From Desulfuromonadales bacterium (GTDB taxonomy: Bacteria; Desulfobacterota; Desulfuromonadia; Desulfuromonadales; UBA2294): 19,887 nucleotides of DNA. The position numbers and the translations under genes are program-made. Below, piece by piece: positions 1 through 8,205 of the stretch. The number at the start of each line of letters is the position of its first letter. Positions within the stretch are counted from its first letter, which is position 1. The stretch spans positions 1 through 19,887 of the forward strand of contig JACUTX010000027.1 of NCBI GenBank assembly GCA_014859615.1. Direction: 5' to 3'. Under the pieces are notes generated by a model. The model was not told where the DNA came from. It saw only the letters and a list, made by a program, of their open reading frames with translations, and searched no databases.

Positions 1-977
1 GGTGACGCAGCCCCGGCGTCATGCCCGATCTGCTCTTCGACCACCGTCCCATCGAGATCGTTGACGCCAAATGCCAGAGAGACCTGAGCGATCTTCAGCC
101 CGAGCATCACCCAATACGCTTTAATATGCTGGAAGTTATCGAGGTAGATGCGACTGATGGCCAGAGTCTTTAATGCATCAATTCCTGAAACTCCGCGGGC
201 GCCAGGAACGCGAGTATTATCCGGCTGAAAGGCGAGCGGAATAAAAGCCTGAAAACCGCCGGTCTTATCCTGCAAATTTCGCAATCTGGCGAGATGATCG
301 ATCCGGTCGTCGATCGATTCGAGATGACCAAACAGCATTGTTGCGTTACTTTTCAGCCCGGCGGTGTGAACCTGCTCAATAATTTCGAGCCAACGTTCGC
401 CGCTGATTTTCTCAGGGCAGATCTTGTCGCGGATCTCTTTACGAAAAATTTCGGCCCCGCCACCCGGCATCGAATCGAGCCCGGCCGACCGGAGCTCAAT
501 CAAGACTTGATCAATGGACTGCTTCGTCAGCGAAGCGAAATAGTCGATTTCGACCGCAGTAAATGCCTTAATGTGGAGCTGTGGATTGTCGGCCTTGACA
601 GTCGATAGCATTTCCAGATAAAAATCAAAAGGGAGATCGGGATGCAGACCACCGACAATGTGGATTTCGGTCGCACCGCCTTGTGCCGCATTGTTCGCCC
701 GTTCGAGAATTTCATTCAGTGCAAGGGCGTAGGCCCCTTCTTCATCACAAGTCTTGCTGAAGGCACAAAATGTACAGCGATTGACGCAGATATTTGTGTA
801 ATTGATATGGCGATTAACGTTGAACAGAACTCGATCGCCATTTTTTATTTTATTAGCCGCAGCCGCAAGTTCGCCGATGGCGAGCAGATCATTGCTGGCG
901 TAAAGCGCAGCGGCATCCGCATCGGTGATGCGCTGCTGCGCCGTTATTTTCTCTGCCAGTTTTTCAAACAAGGTCAT
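1..977 (-). CDS. mqnE: Aminofutalosine synthase MqnE, C-terminal end cut off by the window edge
   Basis: Radical SAM enzyme of the futalosine route to menaquinone. MqnE joins a SAM-derived adenosyl radical to 3-[(1-carboxyvinyl)oxy]benzoate to give aminofutalosine. The reading frame is open from the ATG at 977 to the left edge, about 325 codons; family members have roughly 360-380, so about 40 residues lie outside. The radical SAM cysteines CVNRCTFC sit at residues 64-71, preceded by NVNRHINYTNI. Further on are VGGLHPDLPFDFYLEML and, near the edge, DLDGTVVEEQIGHDAGAASP. The VGGLHPDLPFD and DGTVVEE segments favour MqnE over its relative MqnC (dehypoxanthinylfutalosine cyclase). The start ATG overlaps the ubiX stop as ATGA, so translation is probably coupled. 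The identification follows family knowledge; the frame and motifs are read directly. Confidence 0.9.
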   Translation of the reverse strand, partial: MTLFEKLAEKITAQQRITDADAAALYASNDLLAIGELAAAANKIKNGDRVLFNVNRHINYTNICVNRCTFCAFSKTCDEEGAYALALNEILERANNAAQGGATEIHIVGGLHPDLPFDFYLEMLSTVKADNPQLHIKAFTAVEIDYFASLTKQSIDQVLIELRSAGLDSMPGGGAEIFRKEIRDKICPEKISGERWLEIIEQVHTAGLKSNATMLFGHLESIDDRIDHLARLRNLQDKTGGFQAFIPLAFQPDNTRVPGARGVSGIDALKTLAISRIYLDNFQHIKAYWVMLGLKIAQVSLAFGVNDLDGTVVEEQIGHDAGAAS

Positions 978-1612
978 GATTCAAGTTCCTGAACAGCAGT
1001 TCCCCAGCGACGAAACAGCTGATGCTCCAGATGAAGGGAATCGAGGATCTTCCCGGCCATAAAATCATCAAGATCAGCCAGACTTTCTGGCCGCTGGTAA
1101 TATCCCGGCATAGCCGGTAAAATCTGCGCTCCTGCTTGTGCAAGGCGGAGCAGATTCTCCAGATGAATCGTATTCAGTGGCGTTTCGCGCGGAACCAATA
1201 CCAGCTGTCTGCGCTCCTTCAGCATAACATCAGCCACCCGCTCAATAAGATTACCGCTCAGGCCCGCTGCGATTCGGCCGACCGTCCCCATAGAGCAAGG
1301 GACAACCACCATGGCATCCGGAGCCGACGAGCCGCTCGCTATCGACGCAAACAGATCGTCGTGAGCAAAATAATCGAGGGAGTCAGACTGAAAATAGCTG
1401 CGCAGAATCGAAATCAACTCCGAAGGATTAGAACTCCAGGCATTCCCGGTTTCATACTGCAAAACCTTCAGACCGGACGGACTGATCAACATCGAAACCC
1501 TCAAACCGACCTGCAGCAAGACACTTACCGTACGCAGACCGAAGCGCGAGCCGGACGCTCCGGTGATAGCTACGACGATATGTTGTCGCTTTGCGCTTTG
1601 AGAATCGACCAT
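974..1612 (-). CDS. ubiX: UbiX-family flavin prenyltransferase
   Basis: UbiX enzymes prenylate FMN to make prenyl-FMN, the cofactor of UbiD-type decarboxylases. In the futalosine pathway a UbiD-like enzyme decarboxylates the prenylated naphthoate, so this gene plausibly supplies its cofactor. The product is 212 residues, normal for the family. Visible motifs are the nucleotide-binding ITGASGSRFG (residues 17-25), VVPCSMGTVGRIAAGLSGNLIERVADV (split here as PCSMGT at 105-110 and NLIERVADV at 121-129), LVLVPRETPL (137-146) and the C-terminal PAMPGYYQRP. I chose the ATG at 1612 over an in-frame TTG three bases earlier. An AAGGTG ribosome site lies 7-8 bases before it and overlaps the ubiA stop codon. 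The gene ends in an ATGA overlap with mqnE. It is cytoplasmic, with no membrane segment. Confidence 0.9.
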   Translation of the reverse strand: MVDSQSAKRQHIVVAITGASGSRFGLRTVSVLLQVGLRVSMLISPSGLKVLQYETGNAWSSNPSELISILRSYFQSDSLDYFAHDDLFASIASGSSAPDAMVVVPCSMGTVGRIAAGLSGNLIERVADVMLKERRQLVLVPRETPLNTIHLENLLRLAQAGAQILPAMPGYYQRPESLADLDDFMAGKILDSLHLEHQLFRRWGTAVQELES

Positions 1613-1623
1613 CAATATACACC

Positions 1624-2493
1624 TTAAACGATCAGGGCATCAGCCAGCGTAAAACAGAAAATCAATACGCTGATATAACCATTCATATTGAAGAACGCAG
1701 CATCGAGTCGGCTCAGATCATCGGGCTTCACCAGTTTATGTTCGTAAACCAGCAAAACAGCAACAACAGCGACGCCGAAAAGATAGATCCAGCCGAGCCC
1801 CGGCAGCAACAGCAACGCAAGCAACAAAAGAACCATCGCAGTATGAAACAGCCGAACAAAAATCAGAGATCTCTCTACCCCGAACTGCGAAGGAATCGAG
1901 AACAACCCTGTTTCACGATCGAAATCAAGATCCTGCAAAGCATAAAAGATATCAAATCCGGCGACCCAGAACAGCACGGCGAGCCCGAGGACAATTGCTG
2001 GCCAACCGATATCCCCCCGCAGAGCGATCCACGCACCGACGGGCGCAGCTGCCAGACAGAGACCAAGAACGATATGGGCCAAAAATGTAAACCGTTTGCA
2101 GTAAGAATAGAGGATCAAAAAAAAGAGGGCAATCGGCGAAAGCTTCAGACATAGTGGGTTGAGCATCCAGGCCGATATAAGCAGCAGCAGTATTGAAACC
2201 CCGGCAAACATAAACGCCTCGAAGCGCGAAATGGTCCCTGTCGGGATATGCCGCGTCGCTGTGCGCGGATTCTTTGCATCGATTTGGGCGTCGATAATTC
2301 TGTTCATACTCATGGCAGCCGTTCTGGCCCCGACCATTGCGAGACAGATCCAAAGAATCTGCATCAGAGTTGGCGCAACCCCACTGACCAGACTGGCGAG
2401 TGTCGCACCCATTAGAGCAAAGGGCAAGGCAAAGACCGTATGTGAAAACTTGACCATCGTCATAAGGTCAAGAATTTTCAAAACAACAGACAT
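1624..2493 (-). CDS. ubiA: UbiA-family polyprenyltransferase, probably the menaquinone-pathway enzyme (MqnP type)
   Basis: Integral membrane prenyltransferase that attaches the isoprenoid tail to an aromatic acid. Beside ubiX and mqnE the likely acceptor is 1,4-dihydroxy-6-naphthoate (the role called MqnP) rather than 4-hydroxybenzoate; this is inferred from context. The first Asp-rich motif is NRIIDAQIDAKNPRT (residues 64-78), with metal/diphosphate-binding N64, D68 and D72. The second is DIFYALQDLDFD (181-192), followed by GLFSIP. The remainder is a run of hydrophobic helices, as expected. The frame continues upstream to an ATG at 2619, but the start at 2493 gives the usual length (289 residues) and the family N-terminus MSVVLKILDLMTMVKFSHT. 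It has a GAGGG ribosome site, though only 3 bases away. Upstream ATGs at 2520 and 2619 show no ribosome site. It is the first gene of the left cluster. Confidence 0.9.
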   Translation of the reverse strand: MSVVLKILDLMTMVKFSHTVFALPFALMGATLASLVSGVAPTLMQILWICLAMVGARTAAMSMNRIIDAQIDAKNPRTATRHIPTGTISRFEAFMFAGVSILLLLISAWMLNPLCLKLSPIALFFLILYSYCKRFTFLAHIVLGLCLAAAPVGAWIALRGDIGWPAIVLGLAVLFWVAGFDIFYALQDLDFDRETGLFSIPSQFGVERSLIFVRLFHTAMVLLLLALLLLPGLGWIYLFGVAVVAVLLVYEHKLVKPDDLSRLDAAFFNMNGYISVLIFCFTLADALIV

Positions 2494-2527
2494 CGTCCCT
2501 CGTATTAAACCGTTTATCATGCGCGTG

Positions 2528-2556
2528 AGTCTACACCTCAAGCGATTTCTGTTCAA
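2528..2556 (-). promoter_or_regulatory. Weak candidate sigma-70 promoter for ubiA-ubiX-mqnE
   Basis: On the minus strand TTGAAC (2551-2556) is followed after 17 bases by TAGACT (2528-2533), each matching four of six consensus bases. Transcription would start near 2521, leaving a leader of about 28 bases before the preferred ubiA start. No better pair was found near the gene, but matches this weak occur by chance. Confidence 0.25.
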
Positions 2557-2819
2557 GCCATTCAAAAGAGAGTTGTGAATGTTTATCTTTAACGGCAGAT
2601 TATTCAACTTACTATTCATTGTACCAACAAAAGCAAATAACTTTTCCGTTATGGATCACGGCAGCCAAAAAGTCTGTTTGATCAAAGGAAGATGAAATAA
2701 CTACCGATTCTTGTAAAATGGAAGAGACGCCAGGCACATGCACTTCATTTATCAAAAGTGTTAGTATTTTATAACGAGATCCCAATCAGACCTGCAAAAG
2801 GTGGCGATAAAATGTACTG

Positions 2820-2839
2820 CCTCGCAGCGAGCTGCGGGG
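2820..2839. repeat. GC-rich hairpin CCTCGCAGC/GCTGCGGGG
   Basis: CCTCGCAGC (2820-2828) faces GCTGCGGGG (2831-2839), pairing along eight or nine positions with one G-T pair and a tiny loop. No T-run follows on either side, so it does not look like an intrinsic terminator. Its small, GC-rich, almost palindromic form resembles REP-type extragenic repeats. Only one copy is present in the window, so repetitiveness is unproven. Confidence 0.45.
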
Positions 2840-2860
2840 AATAAGACCCTCTTTCTGATT

Positions 2861-2967
2861 TAACTATTCAGCACCTGCGAAAAAGTTGTCATTCCCGAGG
2901 GGTCATTATAGAATCCAATTTTGGGATGACAGATTTTCTTATGATTCTTAAGAGTATTGAATAGTTA
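2861..2967. repeat. 107-bp nested inverted-repeat element, MITE- or REP-like
   Basis: TAACTATTCA (2861-2870) and TGAATAGTTA (2958-2967) are perfect 10-bp inverted repeats bounding a 107-bp segment. Nested inside, TGTCATTCCC (2887-2896) faces GGGATGACA (2923-2931), imperfect by one base. There is no coding capacity. Paired terminal repeats plus an inner pair suit a non-autonomous miniature transposable element or an extragenic palindromic repeat. I see no clear target-site duplication. It sits 9 bases from the nuo terminator, a typical safe landing site. Confidence 0.5.
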
Positions 2968-2975
2968 CCGATAAA

Positions 2976-3016
2976 TATAAAAGCCCCCCGGTGATTTTTT
3001 CCGGGGGGCTTTTATA
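2976..3016 (-). terminator. Rho-independent terminator of the nuo operon, potentially bidirectional
   Basis: A perfect 16-bp stem, 2976-2991 against 3001-3016, with a 9-base loop and a GC core of GCCCCCCGG/CCGGGGGGC. On the minus strand the GC core is followed by TTTTATATTTAT. It begins 18 bases past the nuoN stop codon, so it ends the 14-gene transcript. A-rich and T-rich flanks on both sides mean it could also stop transcription on the plus strand. Confidence 0.93.
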
Positions 3017-3033
3017 TACCTTATTAAAGCAGA

Positions 3034-4518
3034 TCAGAAAATTGCAATGCGCGCCAGCTCCATCACTCTCTCCGGCAAAAGCCCGAGATAGAGAACGCCG
3101 ACAAGTGAAATAATGATTGAAACCATCGCTCCAAGCGGCATTGATACCCATGCGAAATCTTCTTGCGGATCACGAAAGTACATGGCAACCAGCACGCGCA
3201 GATAATAATAGAGAGAAACAGCAGAGTTTAAAACCCCAATGACAGCAAGCCAGATATACTCAGCTTTAATAGCACCGGCAAAAATATAAAACTTGGCAGT
3301 GAAACCTGCCGTCGGCGGCATCCCCATTAAAGACAAGATAAAAATCGACAAAGCGACCCCGAGAAATGGTCGTTTGAAACCAAAACCGGCAAGACCTTCA
3401 TAGGTCAGATTATTTTCACCTTTTTTACCAGCCAGAACCAGGACTGCAAAAGCACCGAGATTCATAAATGTGTAGGCGAGCATATAGTAAAGGATACCGG
3501 AAAACCCGATATAATTCGCTGCAACCAGACCAACAAGGGCATAACCAGCGTGAGTAATCGACGAGTAGGCCAGCATACGCTTGATATTGGTTTGTGAAAC
3601 GGCCATAAAGTTGCCGATAGTCATGGTTAAAACAGCTAAAATCCAAAGCAGCGCCGACCAATCTACCTGCATCTCGGCAAAAGAGAAGAGAAGAATCCGC
3701 ATGAAGGCGGCAAGAGCAGCGGCTTTCGGTCCTGCACTCATAAATGCAGTGATCGGAGTCGGAGCGCCTTGATAGACATCCGGTGCCCACATATGAAACG
3801 GAACCACACCGATTTTGAACAGGAACCCGGTGCTGAGAAGAAGCATACCAGCGATCGTCATCGGATTCCCGAGCATCGCCTGGTGCTGGGAAGAGAGGAT
3901 CAACCCGATCTCAGAAAGATTAGTTGTCCCGGTCACGCCGTAGAGCAGAGCCATTCCGTAAAGAAGAAAACCGGTTGAGAACGCTCCGAGTAAAAAATAT
4001 TTAAGCCCTGCTTCATTCGAGCGAACATCATTATAAAAGAATCCAGCCAAGACATAGAGGGAGACGGAGAGCACCTCAAGCCCGAGAAAAATGGTCATCA
4101 TATCGGTGGCGGATGCCATCCACATGGAACCGGCAGTTGCAAAGAGGATCAGCGAGTAGAACTCATTGATCGGGTACCCTTCGCGTCTCAGGTAATCGTC
4201 TGACATCAAGATCGTCAGCGCGGCTGAAAAAATAAAAATAATATTGAAAAAGAGCGCAAATCCATCTTGAGCCACTTGATCCGCAAACCCAAACTGTATA
4301 CCGATGTCTTTTATAGCGAGCCCGTTCCAGGCCGAAACCGTCGCGGCAGCAGCGCAGATCAAACCGATAATCCCGATCCAGGCGATATGCGTTGTCCGAC
4401 CCGGCTTCGAAAACACACCGATCAGCAGAAGTACCATACCAAAAATGACCAAAATCACTGACGGCATTATGGCATAAAAATTTACCGTTTTTAAAGCGGC
4501 TTGCACCAGATTTTCCAT
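3034..4518 (-). CDS. nuoN: NADH-quinone oxidoreductase subunit N
   Basis: Antiporter-like membrane subunit of complex I (Mrp family), one of three proton-channel subunits in the membrane arm. The protein is 494 residues of nearly continuous hydrophobic helices, normal length. The conserved glutamate lies in FLGLEVLSVSLYVLAGF (E148) and the channel lysine in GFLFKIGVVPFHMWAPDVYQ (K235), followed by GAPTPITAFM. I prefer the ATG at 4518: the GGAGG site at 4528-4532 is 9 bases from it but only 3 from the in-frame ATG at 4524, so two extra residues (MF) are possible. It is the last gene of the operon, 40 bases after nuoM and followed by the strong hairpin terminator. Confidence 0.96.
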   Translation of the reverse strand: MENLVQAALKTVNFYAIMPSVILVIFGMVLLLIGVFSKPGRTTHIAWIGIIGLICAAAATVSAWNGLAIKDIGIQFGFADQVAQDGFALFFNIIFIFSAALTILMSDDYLRREGYPINEFYSLILFATAGSMWMASATDMMTIFLGLEVLSVSLYVLAGFFYNDVRSNEAGLKYFLLGAFSTGFLLYGMALLYGVTGTTNLSEIGLILSSQHQAMLGNPMTIAGMLLLSTGFLFKIGVVPFHMWAPDVYQGAPTPITAFMSAGPKAAALAAFMRILLFSFAEMQVDWSALLWILAVLTMTIGNFMAVSQTNIKRMLAYSSITHAGYALVGLVAANYIGFSGILYYMLAYTFMNLGAFAVLVLAGKKGENNLTYEGLAGFGFKRPFLGVALSIFILSLMGMPPTAGFTAKFYIFAGAIKAEYIWLAVIGVLNSAVSLYYYLRVLVAMYFRDPQEDFAWVSMPLGAMVSIIISLVGVLYLGLLPERVMELARIAIF

Positions 4519-4527
4519 GAACATGTT

Positions 4528-4532
4528 CCTCC
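4528..4532 (-). promoter_or_regulatory. Ribosome binding site deciding the nuoN start
   Basis: GGAGG on the minus strand lies 3 bases before an ATG at 4524 and 9 bases before a second in-frame ATG at 4518. The spacing favours the downstream ATG. Confidence 0.7.
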
Positions 4533-4558
4533 GGAAACAGTGTTGCTGCGTCTATTTA

Positions 4559-6115
4559 TTACTTGAATTCAATATGCTTGGGTGCATCAATCTTTTGCAC
4601 CACAGCGATCTGCTGTTTGCCATCAATCTGCATGATCAGATTCTCAAGCGCCGGATTCATCTTGTCAAAAAAGACGTTTGGATAGATGCCGATCCAGAAG
4701 ATGAACAGAAGCAGCGGAAGCATAACGATAATTTCACGTACTGACAGATCCTTCAGTAGAGTATTTTTCGGATTATTAAGCTCGCCAAACATCATCCGCT
4801 GGAACATCCAGAGCATATAGACTGCAGCAAGAATAACACCGGTCGTGGCAAATACCGCATACCAGCGAAGTTCACTCTCAAATGCGCCGACCAGAATGAG
4901 GAATTCACCAACAAACCCGTTTGTCCCCGGCAGACCGATAGAGGATAAAGTAACAATCATAAAGATCGTGGCAAAAATCGGCATCTGTTTGGCCAGGCCA
5001 CCAAACTCGGAGATTTCACGCGTATGTCGCCGTTCGTAAATGAACCCGACGATAAGGAAGAGTGCGCCGGTAGAAATACCGTGATTAACCATCTGAATCA
5101 TGCCACCAGCCATCCCCTGCAGATTCAGGGCAAAAACACCGAGCATGACAAAACCGAGATGGGCAACAGAAGAGTAGGCGACCAGCTTCTTGACGTCTGA
5201 CTGGACCATAGCGACCAACGATCCGTAGATGATGCCAATGACGCAGAGAGTCGCAAGATAAGGCATACAGGTAGCAAGTGCTTCAGGGAAAAGTGGCATG
5301 GCAAAGCGGATAAAACCGTAAGTCCCCATCTTCAGCATTACAGCGGCGAGGATAACAGAGCCAGCTGTAGGGGCTTCCGTGTGAGCATCCGGCAACCAGG
5401 TGTGTAATGGAAACATCGGCACCTTGATCGCGAAACTGAAGGCAAAAGCGAGAAACAGCCAGATCTGGACATCAGCCGGTACATTCATCTGATAAAACTG
5501 CGTAATGCTGAAACCGTTGGTGTCAAGGGCCGATTGCTGTGCATAATAGTAGATAAAGATGATAGCGACCAGCATCAACAAAGAACCGACCGCTGTGTAA
5601 ATAAAGAACTTGACCGCGGCGTATATGCGATTTTTTCCACCCCAGATACCGATCAAAAAGTACATCGGGATCAGCATGAGTTCCCAGAAAATGTAGAACA
5701 GAAACAGATCAAGGGAGATAAAAGCACCGATCATTCCGGTCTCAAGCAGCAACAACAAGGCCATAAACCCCTTGGTGTTTTTCTCTATAGCCTGCCAGGT
5801 CGAAAGAACCGCAATCGGCATAATAAATGTCGTCAGCAACACCAGCCAGAGGCTGATGCCGTCAATGCCGAGATTGTAGTTCATCTGAAAAAAGTCGCCA
5901 ATGCTGATCCATTTGACAAATTCAGTGTACTGCATTCCGCCGCTGGTAATGAAGACGTCATTAAACGCCAACGGAAGACTGATGCCGAAGGTTACCAGAG
6001 TAACAATCAGGGTAAAGCCCTTCAGCAGCGGCTCATTATCCCGGGGGATAAAGAGCAGCATTGCCATGCCGAGCAGAGGCAAAAAGGTGATGATACTGAG
6101 AAGGTGTTCGCTCAT
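4559..6115 (-). CDS. nuoM: NADH-quinone oxidoreductase subunit M
   Basis: Second antiporter-like proton-channel subunit of the complex I membrane arm. It has 518 residues and about 14 predicted membrane helices. The conserved glutamate is in FWELMLIPMYFLIGIWGG (E145) and the channel lysine in FAIKVPMFPLHTWLPDAH (K231), followed by TEAPTAGSVILAAVMLKMG, the standard signature. Some 50 mostly polar residues follow the last helices and end in HIEFK. The ATG at 6115 has AAGGAG about 8 bases upstream. It lies 44 bases after nuoL and 40 before nuoN. Confidence 0.97.
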   Translation of the reverse strand: MSEHLLSIITFLPLLGMAMLLFIPRDNEPLLKGFTLIVTLVTFGISLPLAFNDVFITSGGMQYTEFVKWISIGDFFQMNYNLGIDGISLWLVLLTTFIMPIAVLSTWQAIEKNTKGFMALLLLLETGMIGAFISLDLFLFYIFWELMLIPMYFLIGIWGGKNRIYAAVKFFIYTAVGSLLMLVAIIFIYYYAQQSALDTNGFSITQFYQMNVPADVQIWLFLAFAFSFAIKVPMFPLHTWLPDAHTEAPTAGSVILAAVMLKMGTYGFIRFAMPLFPEALATCMPYLATLCVIGIIYGSLVAMVQSDVKKLVAYSSVAHLGFVMLGVFALNLQGMAGGMIQMVNHGISTGALFLIVGFIYERRHTREISEFGGLAKQMPIFATIFMIVTLSSIGLPGTNGFVGEFLILVGAFESELRWYAVFATTGVILAAVYMLWMFQRMMFGELNNPKNTLLKDLSVREIIVMLPLLLFIFWIGIYPNVFFDKMNPALENLIMQIDGKQQIAVVQKIDAPKHIEFK

Positions 6116-6159
6116 TGCAAAAAGCTCCTTAAAAAACGCTCAAAAAAACAATAGTGCTT

Positions 6160-8160
6160 TTAGCCAAAAATGTAGAACCCGACGATCATAACCACACCGA
6201 TCACCATCCACATGGCGTAGTGTTGAGTCAATCCGGTCTGGGTATAACGCAGCCCACTCGAAACAAGTGTTGTGACACGTCCGACACCATTGACGACACC
6301 ATCGACGATACAGACGTCAAATCCTTTCCAAAAGAACAGACCACAACGTTTAATTGGGTTGACGAACAGGAAGTCGTACAATTCGTCAATATACCATTTG
6401 TTATAGACTGCTTTATGCAGACCGCTAAATTTCGAAGTGAATTTACCTGGGAGTTCCGGACTTTTGATGTAGAACCAGATAGCGACGCCAATGCCGAGAA
6501 AGCCAACTGCGACTGAAGCGCCCATCAAGCCGAATTCCCAAAGCAGTGAGTGCGCCATCGCTTCTTTAATAGCAATACGATAGGTCTCCTGGGCCGGGCC
6601 GAAGACCGGATCGAGGAAGTGCTCAAGGTAATTAGGGATATGCAACCCGCCAATGTTGCCAAGAACATGCGGCACACCAACATAGCCACCAACGACAGCG
6701 AGCGCAGCAAGAATGACCAGCGGCAGGGTAATCACCCATGGTGACTCCGGAATGTGATCCTTGGCACGGGCGTCGGTCTTCTGCTTACCCCAGAAGGTCA
6801 TTGCCACGAGCCGGAACATGTAGAAGGCGGTCATGCCGGCGGCAATTGCACCAACGCCCCATAGCCAGAGTGAACCGCGGGTCGAACTGGCCGCCCACCA
6901 GAGAATCTCGTCCTTGGAGAAGAAGGCGGAGAAGAGAGGGACACCGGTGATGGCGATGGTTGAAAGCAAAAAAGTCCAGTAGGTAATCGGCATCTTGCTT
7001 TTTAGCCCACCCATATTGCGCATATCCTGCGGGTCATCATGCAGGTGAGCGTGATGGTAAGCGTGATGCATGCCATGAATGACCGAGCCGGAACCGAGAA
7101 ACAGGCAGGCCTTGAAGAAGGCATGGGTCATAAGATGGAAGATGCCGCCGGTAAAGGCGCCAACACCCATAGCCAGAAACATATAACCAAGCTGGGAAAC
7201 CGTCGAATAGGCGAGTACGCGCTTGATATCGTTCTGGGCGAAACCGATAGTGGCAGCAAAGAGCGCCGTTGCGGCACCGATGATGGCGATTACCATCATG
7301 GTGGTCGGAGCCATGGCAAACAGACCACTCATCCTACCAATCATGTAGACACCGGCGGTGACCATGGTTGCGGCATGGATCAGAGCAGAGACCGGAGTCG
7401 GGCCCTCCATCGCGTCAGGCAACCATGTATAGAGTGGAATCTGTGCTGATTTCCCGGTCGCACCAAGAAAGAAACAGAGGGTGATCACGGTTACGACAAC
7501 GCTGCCGGTGCCGAGAAGATGTGCATTCTCGCCAATCTTGACAAAGTTGGTTGTCCAGACTCCGTGCTCACTCCCGAGAGTCCAGAACAGGGTCATCAGA
7601 CCGAGCAGAAAACCAAAGTCACCAACGCGGTTGACAACAAACGCCTTTTTTGCCGCATCGCCTGCACTCTTCTTCTCCATGTAATAACCGATCAGGAGAT
7701 AAGAACAGAGCCCAACCCCTTCCCAACCGATAAACATGACCAGAGCGTTGCCGCCGAGAACCAGCATCAACATGGCAAAACAAAAAAGGTTCAGGTAGCT
7801 GAAGAAGCGGTAAAATCCTGCTTCACCATGCATGTAGCCGATCGAGTAGAGATGGATCAGGGTGCCGACACCGGTGACGACCATAATCATCAGCGCCGAC
7901 AGCGGATCAAACAGGAATTCCCAATTGACCTGCAGGTTGCCAACCGACATCCAGGAAGCAACGATCTGCTCGTGCACCTTCACTTCATCAGCAAGCAACT
8001 GAAAAAAGTACTTGCTGGAGAGAAGAAATGAGAGAAGCATAACACCAGTCGCAATGCCGCCAATCACCTTTTCGCTCTTTAAAAACCGCTTGCCGAGCAG
8101 ACCATTGATAATCGCACCGAAAAGCGGTAGTAACGGGATGAGCCAAAGTTTATCGTACAT
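6160..8160 (-). CDS. nuoL: NADH-quinone oxidoreductase subunit L
   Basis: Largest antiporter-like subunit, at the far end of the membrane arm; its C-terminal lateral helix runs along NuoM and NuoN. It has 666 residues. Key motifs are FIGWEGVGLCSYLLIG (E147), FLGATGKSAQIPLYTWLPDA (K237) and MEGPTPVSALIHAATMVTAG (251-270). Residues 362-374 form a striking histidine cluster, seven His in 13 residues, in the loop before DPQDMRNMGG. The C-terminal third (about residues 540-666), with the YIDELYDFLFVNPI segment and a last hydrophobic helix, corresponds to the lateral arm. The ATG at 8160 follows a TAGGAGAG ribosome site. Confidence 0.97.
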   Translation of the reverse strand: MYDKLWLIPLLPLFGAIINGLLGKRFLKSEKVIGGIATGVMLLSFLLSSKYFFQLLADEVKVHEQIVASWMSVGNLQVNWEFLFDPLSALMIMVVTGVGTLIHLYSIGYMHGEAGFYRFFSYLNLFCFAMLMLVLGGNALVMFIGWEGVGLCSYLLIGYYMEKKSAGDAAKKAFVVNRVGDFGFLLGLMTLFWTLGSEHGVWTTNFVKIGENAHLLGTGSVVVTVITLCFFLGATGKSAQIPLYTWLPDAMEGPTPVSALIHAATMVTAGVYMIGRMSGLFAMAPTTMMVIAIIGAATALFAATIGFAQNDIKRVLAYSTVSQLGYMFLAMGVGAFTGGIFHLMTHAFFKACLFLGSGSVIHGMHHAYHHAHLHDDPQDMRNMGGLKSKMPITYWTFLLSTIAITGVPLFSAFFSKDEILWWAASSTRGSLWLWGVGAIAAGMTAFYMFRLVAMTFWGKQKTDARAKDHIPESPWVITLPLVILAALAVVGGYVGVPHVLGNIGGLHIPNYLEHFLDPVFGPAQETYRIAIKEAMAHSLLWEFGLMGASVAVGFLGIGVAIWFYIKSPELPGKFTSKFSGLHKAVYNKWYIDELYDFLFVNPIKRCGLFFWKGFDVCIVDGVVNGVGRVTTLVSSGLRYTQTGLTQHYAMWMVIGVVMIVGFYIFG

Positions 8161-8205
8161 CTATACTCTCCTAACCGGAATGAACTGCTGCCTCTAGCGG
8201 CAGAA

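Larger units (their letters stand above)
2494..2975. other. Intergenic spacer between ubiA and the nuo terminator
   Basis: About 480 bases without a convincing gene on either strand. It is more AT-rich than the genes and holds the candidate ubiA promoter, the hairpin at 2820-2839 and the inverted-repeat element at 2861-2967. Between about 2560 and 2815 I see nothing I can name. Short frames here lack ribosome sites and family-like sequence. Confidence 0.7.

Noticed and set aside
2948..3151. 67-codon frame on the minus strand across the nuoN end and the terminator
   Set aside because: It reads through the terminator stem and overlaps nuoN in another frame, so it is not a plausible gene.
5534..6154. 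206-codon open frame on the plus strand opposite nuoM
   Set aside because: Very polar, low-complexity (Gln/Asp/Lys-rich) translation typical of the antisense of hydrophobic membrane-protein codons.
7039..7077. Repetitive CAT/CAC/GTG codons as a simple-sequence DNA repeat
   Set aside because: They are the codons of the NuoL histidine cluster, with no exact repeat unit.
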